From NCBI GenBank assembly GCA_032433765.1, contig JAVIAB010000160.1, forward strand, positions 14,810,307 to 14,874,306: a stretch of 64,000 bases of DNA. The letters run 5' to 3'. The translations under genes were made by a program, and so were the position numbers. This document shows positions 11,425 to 21,155 of this stretch, piece after piece. Numbering within the stretch: position 1 is the stretch's first letter; each line of letters begins with the position of its first letter. Under the pieces are notes generated by a model. The model saw nothing but the letters and a program-made list of their open reading frames with translations. It was not told the origin of the DNA and did no database searches. The stretch comes from Megaustenia siamemsis (taxonomy: Eukaryota; Mollusca; Gastropoda; Stylommatophora; Ariophantidae).

Positions 11425-11460
11425 GTTCTGAACTTAAATAGCTAGTTCAGAACTACGTCA
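11425..11460 (-). promoter_or_regulatory. TATA-like box inside a perfect 10-bp inverted repeat, with CRE-like site
   Basis: GTTCTGAACT (11425-11434) and AGTTCAGAAC (11444-11453) are perfect reverse complements flanking a 9-bp centre. On the minus strand the centre reads as a TATTTAA TATA-like box 74 bp before the signal-exon ATG. TGACGTA (CRE-like) abuts on its upstream side (11454-11460). Position and composition fit a core promoter for the 11306-11360 exon; whether the palindrome binds a dimeric factor is inference. Confidence 0.5.
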
Positions 11461-11739
11461 CACACACAACTTCAAGGCCAGTGCTGTTCGTCCCTGATGG
11501 AAGTACAGATGAACCAATACTTTGATCTCATTTTTTGATTCACTAAAAACAAATCAACAAGCGACCGTCTCCATTTGACAATAAAAACCTGGTCTCGTGA
11601 AATATCTTGGTCATTTGATAACACAACAATTAATCATGTTCAACAGATGTTGTTAGATAGAGGTTTTAATTCTGGAGATCCATGAAGCTTGTAAACAGAA
11701 GTAATGTTCATTTCGAAGAAACAATCATAGTTCACTAGG
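11461..11739. other. Unassigned; contains a tiny LINE-A-like shred
   Basis: No gene seen. About 35 bp near 11698-11732 (AGAAGTAATG...GAAGAAACAATCAT) match the LINE-A1 region around 6050-6085, probably a minimal remnant. Confidence 0.4.
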
Positions 11740-13765
11740 ATTTCGGTAAGGGTTAAATTGTGGGTCAGGTTTTAGGTTATCTTTAGTTTTAGTGCTAGGG
11801 CTTAGGTTATGGCTTCGGTTAGGATTAGGTTTTCATGAGGGTTTCCGTTAGGATTAGGTTTTCATGAGGGTTTCCGTTAGGATTAGGTTTTCATGAGGGT
11901 TTCCGTTAGGATTAGGTTTTCATGAGGGTTTCCGTTAGGATTAGGTTTTCATGAGGGTTTCCGTTAGGATTAGGTTTTCATGAGGGTTTCCGTTAGGATT
12001 AGGTTTTCATGAGGGTTTCCGTTAGGATTAGGTTTTCATGAGGGTTTCCGTTAGGATTAGGTTTTCATGAGGGTTTCCGTTAGGATTAGGTTTTCATGAG
12101 GGTTTCCGTTAGGATTAGGTTTTCATGAGGGTTTCCGTTAGGATTAGGGTTTGGGTTCAGTTTAGAGTTAGTGTTAGGGTTACGTACAGGACTAGAGTTA
12201 TGGTTTTTTTTTTTAGAGTTTCAATTAAGATTAGAGTTTTAGTTAGAGTTAGGTTTTGGATTAGGGTTTGAGTTATGGTTAGGGTTTCCGTTTCGTTTAG
12301 GATTTGGGTTAGAGTAGGGTATGTGTTAGGATTAGTTTTCGAGTTAAGGTTTGGAATTGGGTTAGGGCTTCGGTTATGGTTTTTTATAGGGTTAGGTTTT
12401 GGATTATGGTTTGAGTTAGTTTTTATGTTAGGGTTTTCGTTTCCGTTTGGTTTAAGGCTAGGTTGTCGGTAAGGATTAGAGTTAGTGTTTGGGATAAGGT
12501 TAGGTTGTCGGTAAGGATCAGAGTTAGTGTTTGGGATAAGGTTACGGTTAGGATTAATTTTGGGGTCAGGATTTCTTTTAGGGTTAGAGTTTGGGTTAGT
12601 TTTTGGTTTCGGGTTTCGGTTAGGGTTATGGTTAAGGCGTGGGTTGGGGTTAGGTTTAGGTTTAAGGTTAGGTTTAAGGTTAGGGTTAGAATTTTGGTTA
12701 GGGTTAGTTTAAGGTTAGAGTATGGGGTTAGGGTTAAGTTAGGGTTATGGTTAGATTTATGATTAGGATAAGGCTTAGGTTAGGGTTATGGGGAATTTTA
12801 GGGTTAGAGTTAGGTAAGGTTGGAGTTAAGGTATGAGGTTAGAGTTTGTGATATTGTTAAGATTTGTGTTTAGGTTTCGGGTTTGGGTTTGGAATTAGTT
12901 TTTGGGTCTCGGTTGTTAGGGTTATAGTTAGGGTTTAGGTTAGTGTTAGGATTTGGTTTAGGTTAGTTTTAAGGTATAGGGTTATGGTTAGGGTTAAGGG
13001 TATAGGAAATAGGATTGGGGTTAACGTTTGGGTTATGGTTTCGGTTAGAGTTAGATTTTGGATTATGTTTTGAGTTATCTTTAGGGTTAGTGATTAGGGT
13101 AATAGTTAGGATTTTGGGTTAGGATTTCGATTAGGGTAAGGGTTAGGTTTGGTTAGGGTGAGAGTTTGAGTTATGGTTTGGGTTAGGGTTAGGATTAAGT
13201 TTTGGGTTACGTTGTGGGTTAGGTTTAGTGTTTGGGTTAGGTTACGATTTGGCTTTTGAGTTTTGGTTTGAATTATGATTAGGGTTAGGGTTTTGGTTTC
13301 TGTCTGGTTTAAGGTTAGGGTTTCGGTTATAGTTAGAATTAGGGTTTGAGTTAGAGTAGGTTTTGGGTTAGGATTAATTTCCGAGTTCGTTTGGGGTTAG
13401 GATTTAGGTTAGGGTTTTAGTTACGGTTTGGTTAGGGTTTCGTTTACCTTAGGGGTTTTTTAGGGTTATGTTTTCGGTTAGGGTTTGAGTTATAGTTTTG
13501 GTTTCCGTTTGGTTTACGGTTAATGTTTCGGTAAGGATTAGAGTTAGTGTGTGGGATAGGGTTAAGGTTTGGGTTAGGATTAGTTTTGTGGTCAGGGTTT
13601 CTGTTAGGGTTAGGGTTTGGGTTAGGGTTTGGGTTAGTGCTATTGTTAGGGTTTGGGTTACGTTTTCGATTAGGGCTAGGGTTAAGACTTCGGTTATGGT
13701 TTAGTGTCTGGTTTAGGGTTTGGATTAGGGTTAAGGGTTGGGTTAGGATATTGAAAATTTGAAGT
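11740..13765. repeat. Interstitial telomere-like (TTAGGG-derived) tract, about 2 kb
   Basis: A long degenerate G/T-rich strand made of variants such as GGGTTAGGGTTTGGGTTAGGG and GTTAGGATTAGG. The perfect hexamer TTAGGG recurs throughout but never in a long pure run. TTAGGG is the telomere repeat of most animals, so this looks like old internal telomeric DNA that has diverged. Apparent proteins rich in Val/Arg/Gly or, on the other strand, Asn/Pro are artefacts of the repeat. Confidence 0.88.
11815..12145. repeat. 29-bp homogeneous minisatellite within the telomere-like tract
   Basis: About eleven nearly identical copies of a 29-bp unit starting TTAGGATTAGGTTTTCATGA and ending GGGTTTCCG. It is clean compared with the degenerate flanks, so it expanded later from one variant telomere-like segment. 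Confidence 0.95.
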
Positions 13766-13932
13766 GTTTGATGTGGTTTTAGAATTAGAAACGAGAAGAG
13801 AGGAGAGAGTGTTGTGGTACTGGCCATGTCAACGAGAGTGATATAGTACTGGAGACAAACACAAACGTAACAAAAAAATACACGAAACAGAGCTCAAGGA
13901 AAATAAAAAACAAACTCTTATATCTATTACAA

Positions 13933-14255
13933 TGTTTTATTGTTCCAGCTGAAGGCCTAATTGGCCGAAACGTCGACTTTTGTTTTGTCCATTACCACGT
14001 AAAGAGTCACCATACCACTTTTTTTCTTCTTTTTTTTTAAAATTGCTATTATCATCAGCTTTACAGCAGCTTCGCATCTTGATGCTTTTACTTCTTTACC
14101 AGTACCATACCGCTGCTACTTTATGTTTGTATATTGTCCTATGTGTTTACACTAGTATATATTTTTTGTTTTGTTATTTGTTGTTCCAGCTGAAGGCCTA
14201 CTTGACCGAAACGTTGACTTTTGTTTTGTCCATTACCACGTAAAGCTGTCACCGT
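13933..14255 (+). mobile_element. Two tandem Penelope-like terminal fragments (about 240 bp apart)
   Basis: About 83 bp recur at 13933-14016 and 14172-14255: TGTTCCAGCTGAAGGCC, a short hairpin with GGCCGAAAC in copy 1, then CGACTTTTGTTTTGTCC and ATTACCACGTAAAG. Strings of the form CTGATGAAGGC...GCCGAAACGTC are familiar at ends of Penelope-like retroelements, where they belong to hammerhead-ribozyme cores; here the core lacks two bases. The assignment rests on remembered motif similarity and no Penelope RT is present. Confidence 0.45.
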
Positions 14256-14421
14256 ACAACTTTTTTCTTCTTTTTTGTTTTTTAGAATTGCTGCTACACA
14301 CAAACACACACGCTAACACTCTACCACATACCTCAGTGCGCACATATGTATGACAACTTATATGATAAAACATGAGTGATGTCTAGATGATCTTTTCAGT
14401 GTCAGTTTATTTATCCCTATT

Positions 14422-14670
14422 GGGAGCCGCGATAGCTCAGTGAACTGGACTACCAAGGACAAGAGGTAGGGTTCGATTTCAACCGACGGCTTCCGGTTCA
14501 CCCAGCCTTTAATAGGTACCTGATTTACTTCTCGGAAAGTAAAGCGGCACGGGCGTAATACACGACCACATTAACCCAAAAATCATGTGCCGAAGGTCTG
14601 TAAAATTTATGGTCCCTAACACCATATTCCCTATACGCCACTTGGCGTGACGGGGGTACTTTACTTACAT
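14422..14670 (+). mobile_element. SINE-2, copy 1 (tRNA-derived)
   Basis: Head GGGAGCCGCGATAGCTCAGT with an A-box-like GATAGCTCAGTG and a B box GGTTCGATT, then a body shared with 24286-24568 and 62253-62511: CACCCAGCC, AGTAAAGCGGCACGGGCGTA, AATCATGTGC, and an end CGCCACTTGGCGTGACGGGG followed by CTTTACTTA. CGCCACTTGGCG is a perfect hairpin near the 3' end. A few bases are missing from the A-box region compared with copy 3. Confidence 0.88.
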
Positions 14671-15164
14671 TTTTGTTTTTTACATCTGTATATATCTGGG
14701 ACCAAGAGTCCTGTGGGCAGGTATCGTTTATGTGTTTTTCTGCTACGTGTTTTCATTCTATGTCTGATTGTGTGCCTTTTTTCATGATTCCTGTTATATC
14801 TTCCTTAAGTTCTGGTATTTTGTGTTTCCCATGAGGAGACATATCAGATGGGCTCAAGGGTTTCGGTATTGTTTGGGAATGTACTGGGTCTCTAGTAGTT
14901 AGTTCATTGGAGATTGCAGCGAAGTTGCTCTTTGGTGTACTACTTTTATTTATCTTTTTGGGGACACGATATTGAACTAGTTTATTGTTTACATGAAGTC
15001 CAGCGTCAGACATCAGCAGAGAGAGTGTTGACAGTCACCAAATACAAGGTACACAGCATCTTCAACCAACCAATGTCTTTATCATCTTAACTGTGCAACA
15101 GTTGTTCTCATTTACGGTCAATGCCAGTTAAGGTATATTTATGTTAAACGGAGTAACGGAAAAA
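14671..15164. other. No certain gene; one 86-codon minus-strand frame of unknown nature
   Basis: A minus-strand frame 14753-15013 begins MSDAGLHVNNKLVQYRV and is rich in Ser, Pro and Lys, ending in an acidic/basic helix-like stretch (PELKEDITGIMKKG). It could be a LINE ORF1 or gag-like scrap, or chance. No splice sites or promoter were seen. The remainder is unassigned. Confidence 0.2.
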
Positions 15165-15310
15165 TTGGTACCAGAGATTTTTTTTCTTGGAGGTGAAGAC
15201 GAACTGGTGTGATACCGACCGCATCACCCAAAACCTACCGCGGTGATGGACAAATTTAGCCACTAAAACGTATTCCCCATACGTCTAGCAAAACGTGGAG
15301 GGAACTATTA
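15165..15310 (+). mobile_element. SINE-3 body fragment
   Basis: Matches the 3' half of the SINE at 61264-61545: AAAATTGGTACCAG, TTCTTGGA, a TGTGATACC/AAGATACC block and CACCCAAAA, with the tRNA-like head missing. Diverged. Confidence 0.55.
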
Positions 15311-15339
15311 CGGTTTTCAGTTACTAAAGACTATCTTTA

Positions 15340-15592
15340 CAGCATATTCCCGTTACAGGAGTCTGCTTGGGGGCCTTATAGGATCGGAGAATAAAGGTCG
15401 CTTGTTCAGTGCAGTCACCACACGCGGTGTTCAGGTTTGATTTTTTTATTTTAACACCTCTTCCCCCCCCCCCCTTCCTCCCTTTCCTACTCCGATAAGA
15501 AAACAACACTTTTGACCCTGAGATTCGCACCCGCGTTCTCCTGGTTTCAATCCAGACAAGTTACTGATTCGGCCACCCGATATCCGTTTAAT
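15340..15592 (-). mobile_element. SINE-5, tRNA-derived, minus strand
   Basis: Read on the minus strand from about 15592, a head GGGTGGCCGAATCAGTAACT provides an A box (GTGGCCGAATCAG) and GGTGCGAATCTC a B box with class-II (Leu/Ser-like) spacing. The body follows at 15340-15520. The arms are not complementary enough for a functional tRNA. Only one copy seen here. Confidence 0.6.
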
Positions 15593-15744
15593 TACTATAT
15601 AGGAGTAAAATAAACAAAAAATACATTAATAAAAAGAGAACATAATTTTAAAAAAAGTGATTGCATATTTTATTCAAACCTTTTGAGAAGCTCTGATAAA
15701 GCTGCCAGATGCACAGCGTTGTAACGTTCATAACATTTGGTTCC

Positions 15745-16065
15745 CGGAAATGATCGACTCAGTTTTGTAACAAGGAAAAATGAGCTATCAGAGTTACGAA
15801 ATGATCGACCCAGTTTTGTAACCAGGAAAAATGAGCTATCAGAGTTACGAAATGATCGACCCAGTTTTGTAACCAGGAAAAATGAGCTATCAGAGTTACG
15901 AAATGATCGACTCAGTTTTGTAACCAGGAAAAATGAGCTATCAGATTTACGAAATGATCGAGACTCGGCTATGTAAACAGCAGCAAAAAGAGCTCTCAGC
16001 TTTACGAAATGATCGACTCAGCTATGCAATCAGGAGCAAAAAGAGCTCTCAGAGTTACGAAATGC
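15745..16065. repeat. 51-bp minisatellite, about 6 copies
   Basis: Unit begins AAATGATCGACTCAGTTTTG and contains GGAAAAATGAGCTATCAG. The first four copies are near identical; the last two carry GCAGCAAAAAGAGCTCTCAG variants. 51 bp is a multiple of three, so an artefactual frame stays open across it. Confidence 0.95.
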
Positions 16066-16387
16066 AATATTAGCGAGAGAAAATTGATCCATAACCTTCA
16101 AATGATAATACATTTTAAAAATTAAGCTTAAAACATTTTTTGTTTACCCTCACACCATGTCTACTGTTAAGGTAATGGTAAAGGATGTCCCACAGCATTT
16201 GTTACACCGTAGTATAAACGTATATCTTATTGCAATAATTGATAAGGAGTGTAGACAAACGCAGTGGTAATAGCACAACACATCTGAGACAGCATGCCAA
16301 CTCACTGTTGAGTTGATGTTCGCTTATTGGTTGTCTCCAGTTTGGATCATAGTTTTTCTACCAAGAAAAAGTCCACTTTCACATGAA
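16066..16387. other. Unassigned spacer
   Basis: AT-rich, no gene, RNA or repeat homology recognised. Confidence 0.4.
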
Positions 16388-16664
16388 GTTGCTTTAATCA
16401 TAATAAGATATTTATTTACAGTCATCTAGAGGAATACACTCATTCCTTATCTTTAATCATAATAATATATTTATTTACAGTCATCTAGAGAAACACACTC
16501 ATTCCTTATCTTTAATCATAATAAGATATTTATTTACTGTCATCTAGAGGAATACACTCATTCCTTATCTTTAATCATAAGATATTTATTTACAGTCATC
16601 TAGAGGAACGCACTCATTCCTTATCTTTAACCATAATAACATATTTATTTACTGTCATCTAGAG
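16388..16664. repeat. 59-bp minisatellite (left part), interrupted by a hAT element
   Basis: About five copies of a unit beginning TTATCTTTAATCATAATAAG and containing CAGTCATCTAGAGGAA. The array stops in mid-unit at the hAT insertion and resumes at 19481-19570. Confidence 0.95.
16657..16664. repeat. 8-bp target-site duplication, left
   Basis: ATCTAGAG at 16657-16664, repeated at 19481-19488 on the other side of the hAT element. Confidence 0.93.
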
Positions 16665-16882
16665 CAGGGGTGGCCAAATGGCGGCCCGCGGGCCGGATCC
16701 GGCCCGCCAGCCTAGTTTTCTTGGCCCGCGAAGCTCCACGGACTTACTTCATTTTTTACCCCTAATAGCGGATTTCTCCTGGTTTTAATCCGTGTCGGAG
16801 TTAACTCTTCTATCGTTCAAGAATACACAATTTGAAAATCTCTGTCAATTTCTCGCAACAGCTAGATTGGCAACATAATTTC

Positions 16883-16888
<6 letters not shown>

Positions 16889-16959
<71 letters not shown>

Positions 16960-16982
16960 GCACGCGCGCGCGCGCACGCACG

Positions 16983-17051
<69 letters not shown>
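16889..17051. repeat. (CA)n microsatellite inside the hAT 5' region
   Basis: About 160 bp of CA/CG alternation, including a short CGCGCG core. All overlapping Cys-Val frames are artefacts of the dinucleotide repeat. Confidence 0.98.
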
Positions 17052-17057
<6 letters not shown>

Positions 17058-17479
17058 ACTAATGGTGCCGACAATATTCAAAGTCTTTGCTTCGAGTTGG
17101 TACCGCAAAGTTGCTTTATTGTCAGTGCGGTGATAGCGTCAGATCTTTGGCTCAACATTTGTCGTCTGGACTTGTGGTGGCTCTTTCATTTCGCGGTAAG
17201 GGGTTAATGAGGTTGGGAGGGACAGGGGTGAGGGGACTTCGTAGCTCTAATTCTGTCTTTGAAGTTACATTCAAAATGTTTCACTGTTCGCCTTCATTCC
17301 CTTTGATCCCATCGTCTTGTCTTGTCCATAAAATGACTGCAACGTGTTTATTTGGTCACAATCTTTTGATTTCATTGTCAAACACAAGTCTGTGTATAAC
17401 TGTCAAATCTGGACTTATTTTCGATAGTGGACCAACATTCTGTGACTTTTAACTTTGATGTGAGATTTTGTATTAAATC

Positions 17480-19279
17480 ATGTTAAAACGTAGAAAAGTT
17501 GATTGTGAAAATCGCATATTTAAACCTGAATGGGAATTAGATTATTTGTTCATCTTCAATAAGGATAGTAAACCTCAGTGCTTAATTTGCGTTCAAGTGT
17601 TAGCCGTTTTGAAGGAATATAATTTAAAACGGCACTATGTCACACATCATCAAAACATGTATGAGAAACATAGCATTGAAGCTAGGAAGCTTTTGGTTGA
17701 ACAGCTGAAGACAAAGTTGAATCAACAGCAAAGTATGTATACAAAGGGCAATAAAATTAAAGAGTCATCGATCATTGCATCATATACAGTTACCTATGAG
17801 CTTGCAAAATCTAAAAAACCCTTTACTGACGGAAATTTTGTGAAGAAATGTGCGATTCAAATGGCAAAGGCATTCGGTCAAGAAAAAATAGCCAAAGAAT
17901 TTGAATCTGTGCCTCTTTCAAAACAAACTGTAGCCAGAAGAACAGAAGACATCAGTCTGCAACTGTCTCAAAGTTTAAAATCTTGTATTGAAAACTGCTC
18001 ATATTTTTCGCTCGCGATTGATGAAAGTACTGACATCACTGACACTTGCCAGCTTCTTATTTTTGTTAAAGTTATCCAGGAGGATTTTACTGTTATTGAA
18101 GAATTGTTGAAAGTTTGCTCTTTGCATGACACTTGTAGAGGGACATACATATTTTCTGCAGTTCATAGTGCCGTAGATGAAGTAGGTGGTTTTGGAAAGT
18201 TGTCTGCAGTGTGTACTGATGGTTGCAAAGCTTTTATTGGTTCAAATACTGGTTTTGTTGGACTTCTAAAGCAAAACAAAATTAACGTACCTACATTGCA
18301 TTGCATAATTCATCAAGAGGCCCTTTGTGCAAAGTCCATAAATCTAAAAGACACCATGGCTACTGTTGTGAAAATAACAAATTTGATAAGAGGAGGACAC
18401 CAGTCTTTAAATCACAGGAAGTTTTTATCATTTTTAGAGGAAGTAGATTCTAGCTACGGTGATCTCCTGCTTTATACAGAAGTAAGATGGCTTAGTCGAG
18501 GGAAATGTTTAATAATATTTTTTGAACTGAAGAATGACATTTATGACTTCCTGCGAGAGAACTTACCATGCTCCATTGATCTTCAACATGCACTCAAAGA
18601 CATTAATTTCCTTCATAATCTGGCATATCTCACAGACATCACACAACATTTGAACATATTGAATTTGCAGCTACAAGGGGAAAAGCAAACCATTTTTCAA
18701 TTGATGGGATATGTTGATGGTTTTAAAAAGAAGCTGAATCTATTTAGACTTTCTTTGCAAAAAAATGATCTGTTCCATTTTTCAAGTTGTAAGCAGTTGT
18801 TGTCAGAGATAGAAAGTGCAAACTTCAGTAAGTACGCAGCTGACATTGAACATTTGATTTGTGAATTTGATCGACGATTTCAAGATTTTGAAATGTTTCG
18901 TCCGCAAACGGAACTTTTTAATAACCCAATTAAGTGCACAGTGAAGTGCCAGCCATCAGATCTTCAACTAGAGTTGTGTGACCTTCAGTGTGACCCCTTC
19001 CTCAGTACTGTAAAGGCATTAGGAGCTGACTTCTGGAAATTGCTACCAAATGAACGTTACCCGTGTCTGAGAAAATGGGCACTAAAGATGTGCTCTATAT
19101 TCGGCAGCACATATCTCTGCGAGACAACATTCTCTTCCATGAAGTTAATTAAATCTAAGACCAGGAACAGAATGACCGATTCGACATTGTCCCATACTCT
19201 CCGAATCGCCACGTCAAAAATGGAAGTGGACTTCAAATCTCTGGTGGAAAGCTGTGACAAGTCACAATCGTCGCACTGA
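17480..19279 (+). CDS. hAT (Charlie-type) transposase, 599 aa, apparently intact
   Basis: Cut-and-paste DNA transposase of the hAT superfamily, related to the group from which GTF2IRD2 and some ZBED-type host genes were domesticated. The start MLKRRKVDCENRI precedes a BED-like zinc finger (C34, C37, H52, H56/57). The RNase-H-like core shows FSLAIDESTD (about residue 175), VCTDGCKAFIG (about 245), LHCIIHQE (about 275) and TEVRWLSRG (about 333). The C-terminal dimerisation region spans about 520-575, with CETTFSSMKLIKSKTRNRM. There are no stops or frameshifts, and both element ends are preserved. It could still be catalytically active; transcription and exact active-site residues were not verifiable. 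Confidence 0.93.
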   Translation: MLKRRKVDCENRIFKPEWELDYLFIFNKDSKPQCLICVQVLAVLKEYNLKRHYVTHHQNMYEKHSIEARKLLVEQLKTKLNQQQSMYTKGNKIKESSIIASYTVTYELAKSKKPFTDGNFVKKCAIQMAKAFGQEKIAKEFESVPLSKQTVARRTEDISLQLSQSLKSCIENCSYFSLAIDESTDITDTCQLLIFVKVIQEDFTVIEELLKVCSLHDTCRGTYIFSAVHSAVDEVGGFGKLSAVCTDGCKAFIGSNTGFVGLLKQNKINVPTLHCIIHQEALCAKSINLKDTMATVVKITNLIRGGHQSLNHRKFLSFLEEVDSSYGDLLLYTEVRWLSRGKCLIIFFELKNDIYDFLRENLPCSIDLQHALKDINFLHNLAYLTDITQHLNILNLQLQGEKQTIFQLMGYVDGFKKKLNLFRLSLQKNDLFHFSSCKQLLSEIESANFSKYAADIEHLICEFDRRFQDFEMFRPQTELFNNPIKCTVKCQPSDLQLELCDLQCDPFLSTVKALGADFWKLLPNERYPCLRKWALKMCSIFGSTYLCETTFSSMKLIKSKTRNRMTDSTLSHTLRIATSKMEVDFKSLVESCDKSQSSH

Positions 19280-19480
19280 GACATTAAAGGTAATTTTAAA
19301 ATGAATAATTAATGGATTTGTTACAAATCAAATATGTAGTCAAAGTGCAAGCATTATTTATATATTACTATATCGCATAGGTCCCTACTGTCATTTTTGA
19401 CGATATTCTTAAGTGTGGCCCGCGGGTCTTGGCCTTGGCTTTAATCCGGCCCTCGGGCAACCTCAAGTTGGCCACCACTG

Positions 19481-19570
19481 ATCTAGAGGAACGCACTCAT
19501 TCCTTATCTTTAACCATAATAAGATATCAACTTGCCATCTTCTAGATAAACACACTGCCCCTTATCATTA
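19481..19570. repeat. 59-bp minisatellite (right part) and right TSD
   Basis: Continues the 16388-16664 array after the hAT insertion, starting with the second ATCTAGAG. One unit plus a decayed partial unit. Confidence 0.88.
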
Positions 19571-19832
19571 CAGTTCATGGCTAACCCAAGTTTTCTTAGG
19601 TTATCACCGTTGATTATTAACTCGCATGATCAAGTGTCTGCTCCATTGTGGCATGTTGGTTACTATAGCTGGAAGTAACTATCCCACATTATTCTCGACA
19701 TCTTCAGCCGGTGGTCTCAGCCTTGTCTCAGCTGAAATACATAACTCTGGCATGAGTTATCTCTACTGTTTTGTATCTAGCGAATCATAGTGTAGTCTCG
19801 TAGTGCCTGTAGTCTCGTAATTGCTGTAATCA
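19571..19832. other. Unassigned spacer
   Basis: No gene or repeat recognised between two minisatellites. Confidence 0.4.
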
Positions 19833-20310
19833 TCTGGAATCACTTTGCTAAGAAAATAAGACATCTAAAGCACTATAACTAATGTTCTTGAATCACTTTG
19901 CTAAGAAAATAAGACATCTAATGCACTATAACTAATGTTCTGGAATCACTTTGCTAAGAAAATAAGACATCTAAAGCACTATAACTAATGTTCTGGAATC
20001 ACTTTGCTAAGAAAATAAGACATCTAAAGCACTATAACTAATGTTCTGGAATCACTTTTCTAAGAAAATAAGACATCTAAAGCACTATCACTAATGTTCT
20101 GGAATCACTATTCTAAGAAAATAAGACATCTAAAGCACTATCACTAATGTTCTGGAATCACTTTGCTAAGAAAATAATACATCTAAAGCACTATAACTAA
20201 TATTCTGGAATCACTTTGCTAAGAAAATAAGACCTCTAAAGCACTATAACTAATGTTCTGGAATCACTTTGCTAAGAAAATAAGACATCTAAAGTACTAT
20301 AACTAATGTT
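19833..20310. repeat. 53-bp minisatellite, 9 copies
   Basis: Unit begins GTTCTGGAATCACTTTGCTA and contains AAGACATCTAAAGCACTAT. Copies differ by one to three substitutions. Confidence 0.96.
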
Positions 20311-20774
20311 CTTCTACTTTCTACGTCTTCTGAAAAGTTGTACTGTTTATTTTTATTCCAAATAATTGGAATAATTATTACTGAGTCCGGATCCGATATG
20401 ATTCTCCTCTCTTTCTGAAATCGGAGCTCTGAGAGCAGTTAATTCATTGATGGTTAGGGTTGCTTCAGCTTACGTACTCACAAACACCTCATTTACGTAA
20501 ACTTCCAGCATGCTCTGGGGGGCGATCAGTTTCAACCAATCGCGCGTCTGACCACTAAAATGTGTCTGACATACCGTGTAATGATCGTCAATAGTTTGTT
20601 ATTCTGTGGTTGTCCTACATTTCTTGACCAACCTATCATGTAAACATCATGCGCTGGACGGTCAGGTCTGCGCGGACACTGATCTAAATTGATATACATG
20701 AACTAAAAGTTCTACCATTGTTGGTTGTTTGTCAGATCTGACCTTCGTGGCATTTCCATAGAACATGTTTACTA
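20311..20774. other. No gene identified
   Basis: About 460 bp of unassigned DNA. It includes CAACCAATCGCGCG (a CCAAT-like context near 20540) but no matching TATA box or coding exon that I can defend. Confidence 0.35.
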
Positions 20775-21024
20775 CTTAAGATGGCCACAGCCAGAAACGA
20801 GAAACTTAGTGGGCGAGTTAAGATGGCCACAGCCAGAAACGAGAAACTTAGTGGGCGAGTTAAGATGGCCACAGCCAGAAACGAGAAACTTAGTGGGCGA
20901 GTTAAGATGGCCACAGCCAGAAACGAGAAACTTAGTGGGCGAGTTAAGATGGCCACAGCCAGAAACGAGAAACTTAGTGGGCGAGTTAAGATGGCCACAG
21001 CCAGAAACGAGAAACTTAGTGGAC
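20775..21024. repeat. 42-bp minisatellite derived from the LINE-C coding end, 6 copies
   Basis: Six nearly identical 42-bp units. Each encodes 14 residues, KMATARNEKLSGRV, in the LINE-C reading frame. The single-copy counterpart is KMGTARNEKLSGRV at about 29703-29745. 42 bp is 14 codons, so all frames stay open. The expansion clearly arose from within the LINE ORF. Confidence 0.95.
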
Positions 21025-21155
21025 GTATAAGAAGACTTATCAATCAACTGTAGTCGTCAGTCGCTGGACACTGCGGAACATGATGAGGAGTGGATCTGAG
21101 CACCTATGGGCATGTTCGGAGTGCAATGATAATGACCCGCAAATAATAACAAAAA
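21025..21155 (+). mobile_element. LINE-C 3' end fragment
   Basis: Continues from the minisatellite in the LINE-C order: RRLI(T)N-type coding end, GTCGTCAGTCGCTGGACACTG, GATCTGAGCACCTATGG, CATGTTCGGAGTGCAATGAT, then an A-rich tail. Nearly identical to 29745-29880. Confidence 0.9.

Larger units (their letters stand above)
16665..19480 (+). mobile_element. hAT-Charlie-type transposon with intact transposase frame
   Basis: A 2816-bp element. The left end CAGGGGTGGCCAA and the complement of the right end CAGTGGTGGCCAA form 13-bp inverted repeats with one mismatch. TSDs are perfect 8-mers (ATCTAGAG). The subterminal zone is GC-rich with GGCCCGCGGGCC on the left and GGCCCGCGGGTC on the right, as in Charlie-like hATs. 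Internally: a (CA)n block, then one uninterrupted transposase ORF. It landed in a minisatellite, whose units continue on both sides. Confidence 0.96.

Noticed and set aside
13949..13977. Functional hammerhead ribozyme
   Set aside because: Two core bases are missing and no complementary 5' strand of stem III with a cleavage site was found upstream.
16810..17108. Long minus-strand Cys/Val frames
   Set aside because: They are a direct translation of the (CA)n microsatellite within the hAT element; no gene signals.
20470..20580. Possible minus-strand exon ending at a GTGAGT near 20490
   Set aside because: The acceptor is weak, there is no linked exon and coding length is short; cannot be defended.
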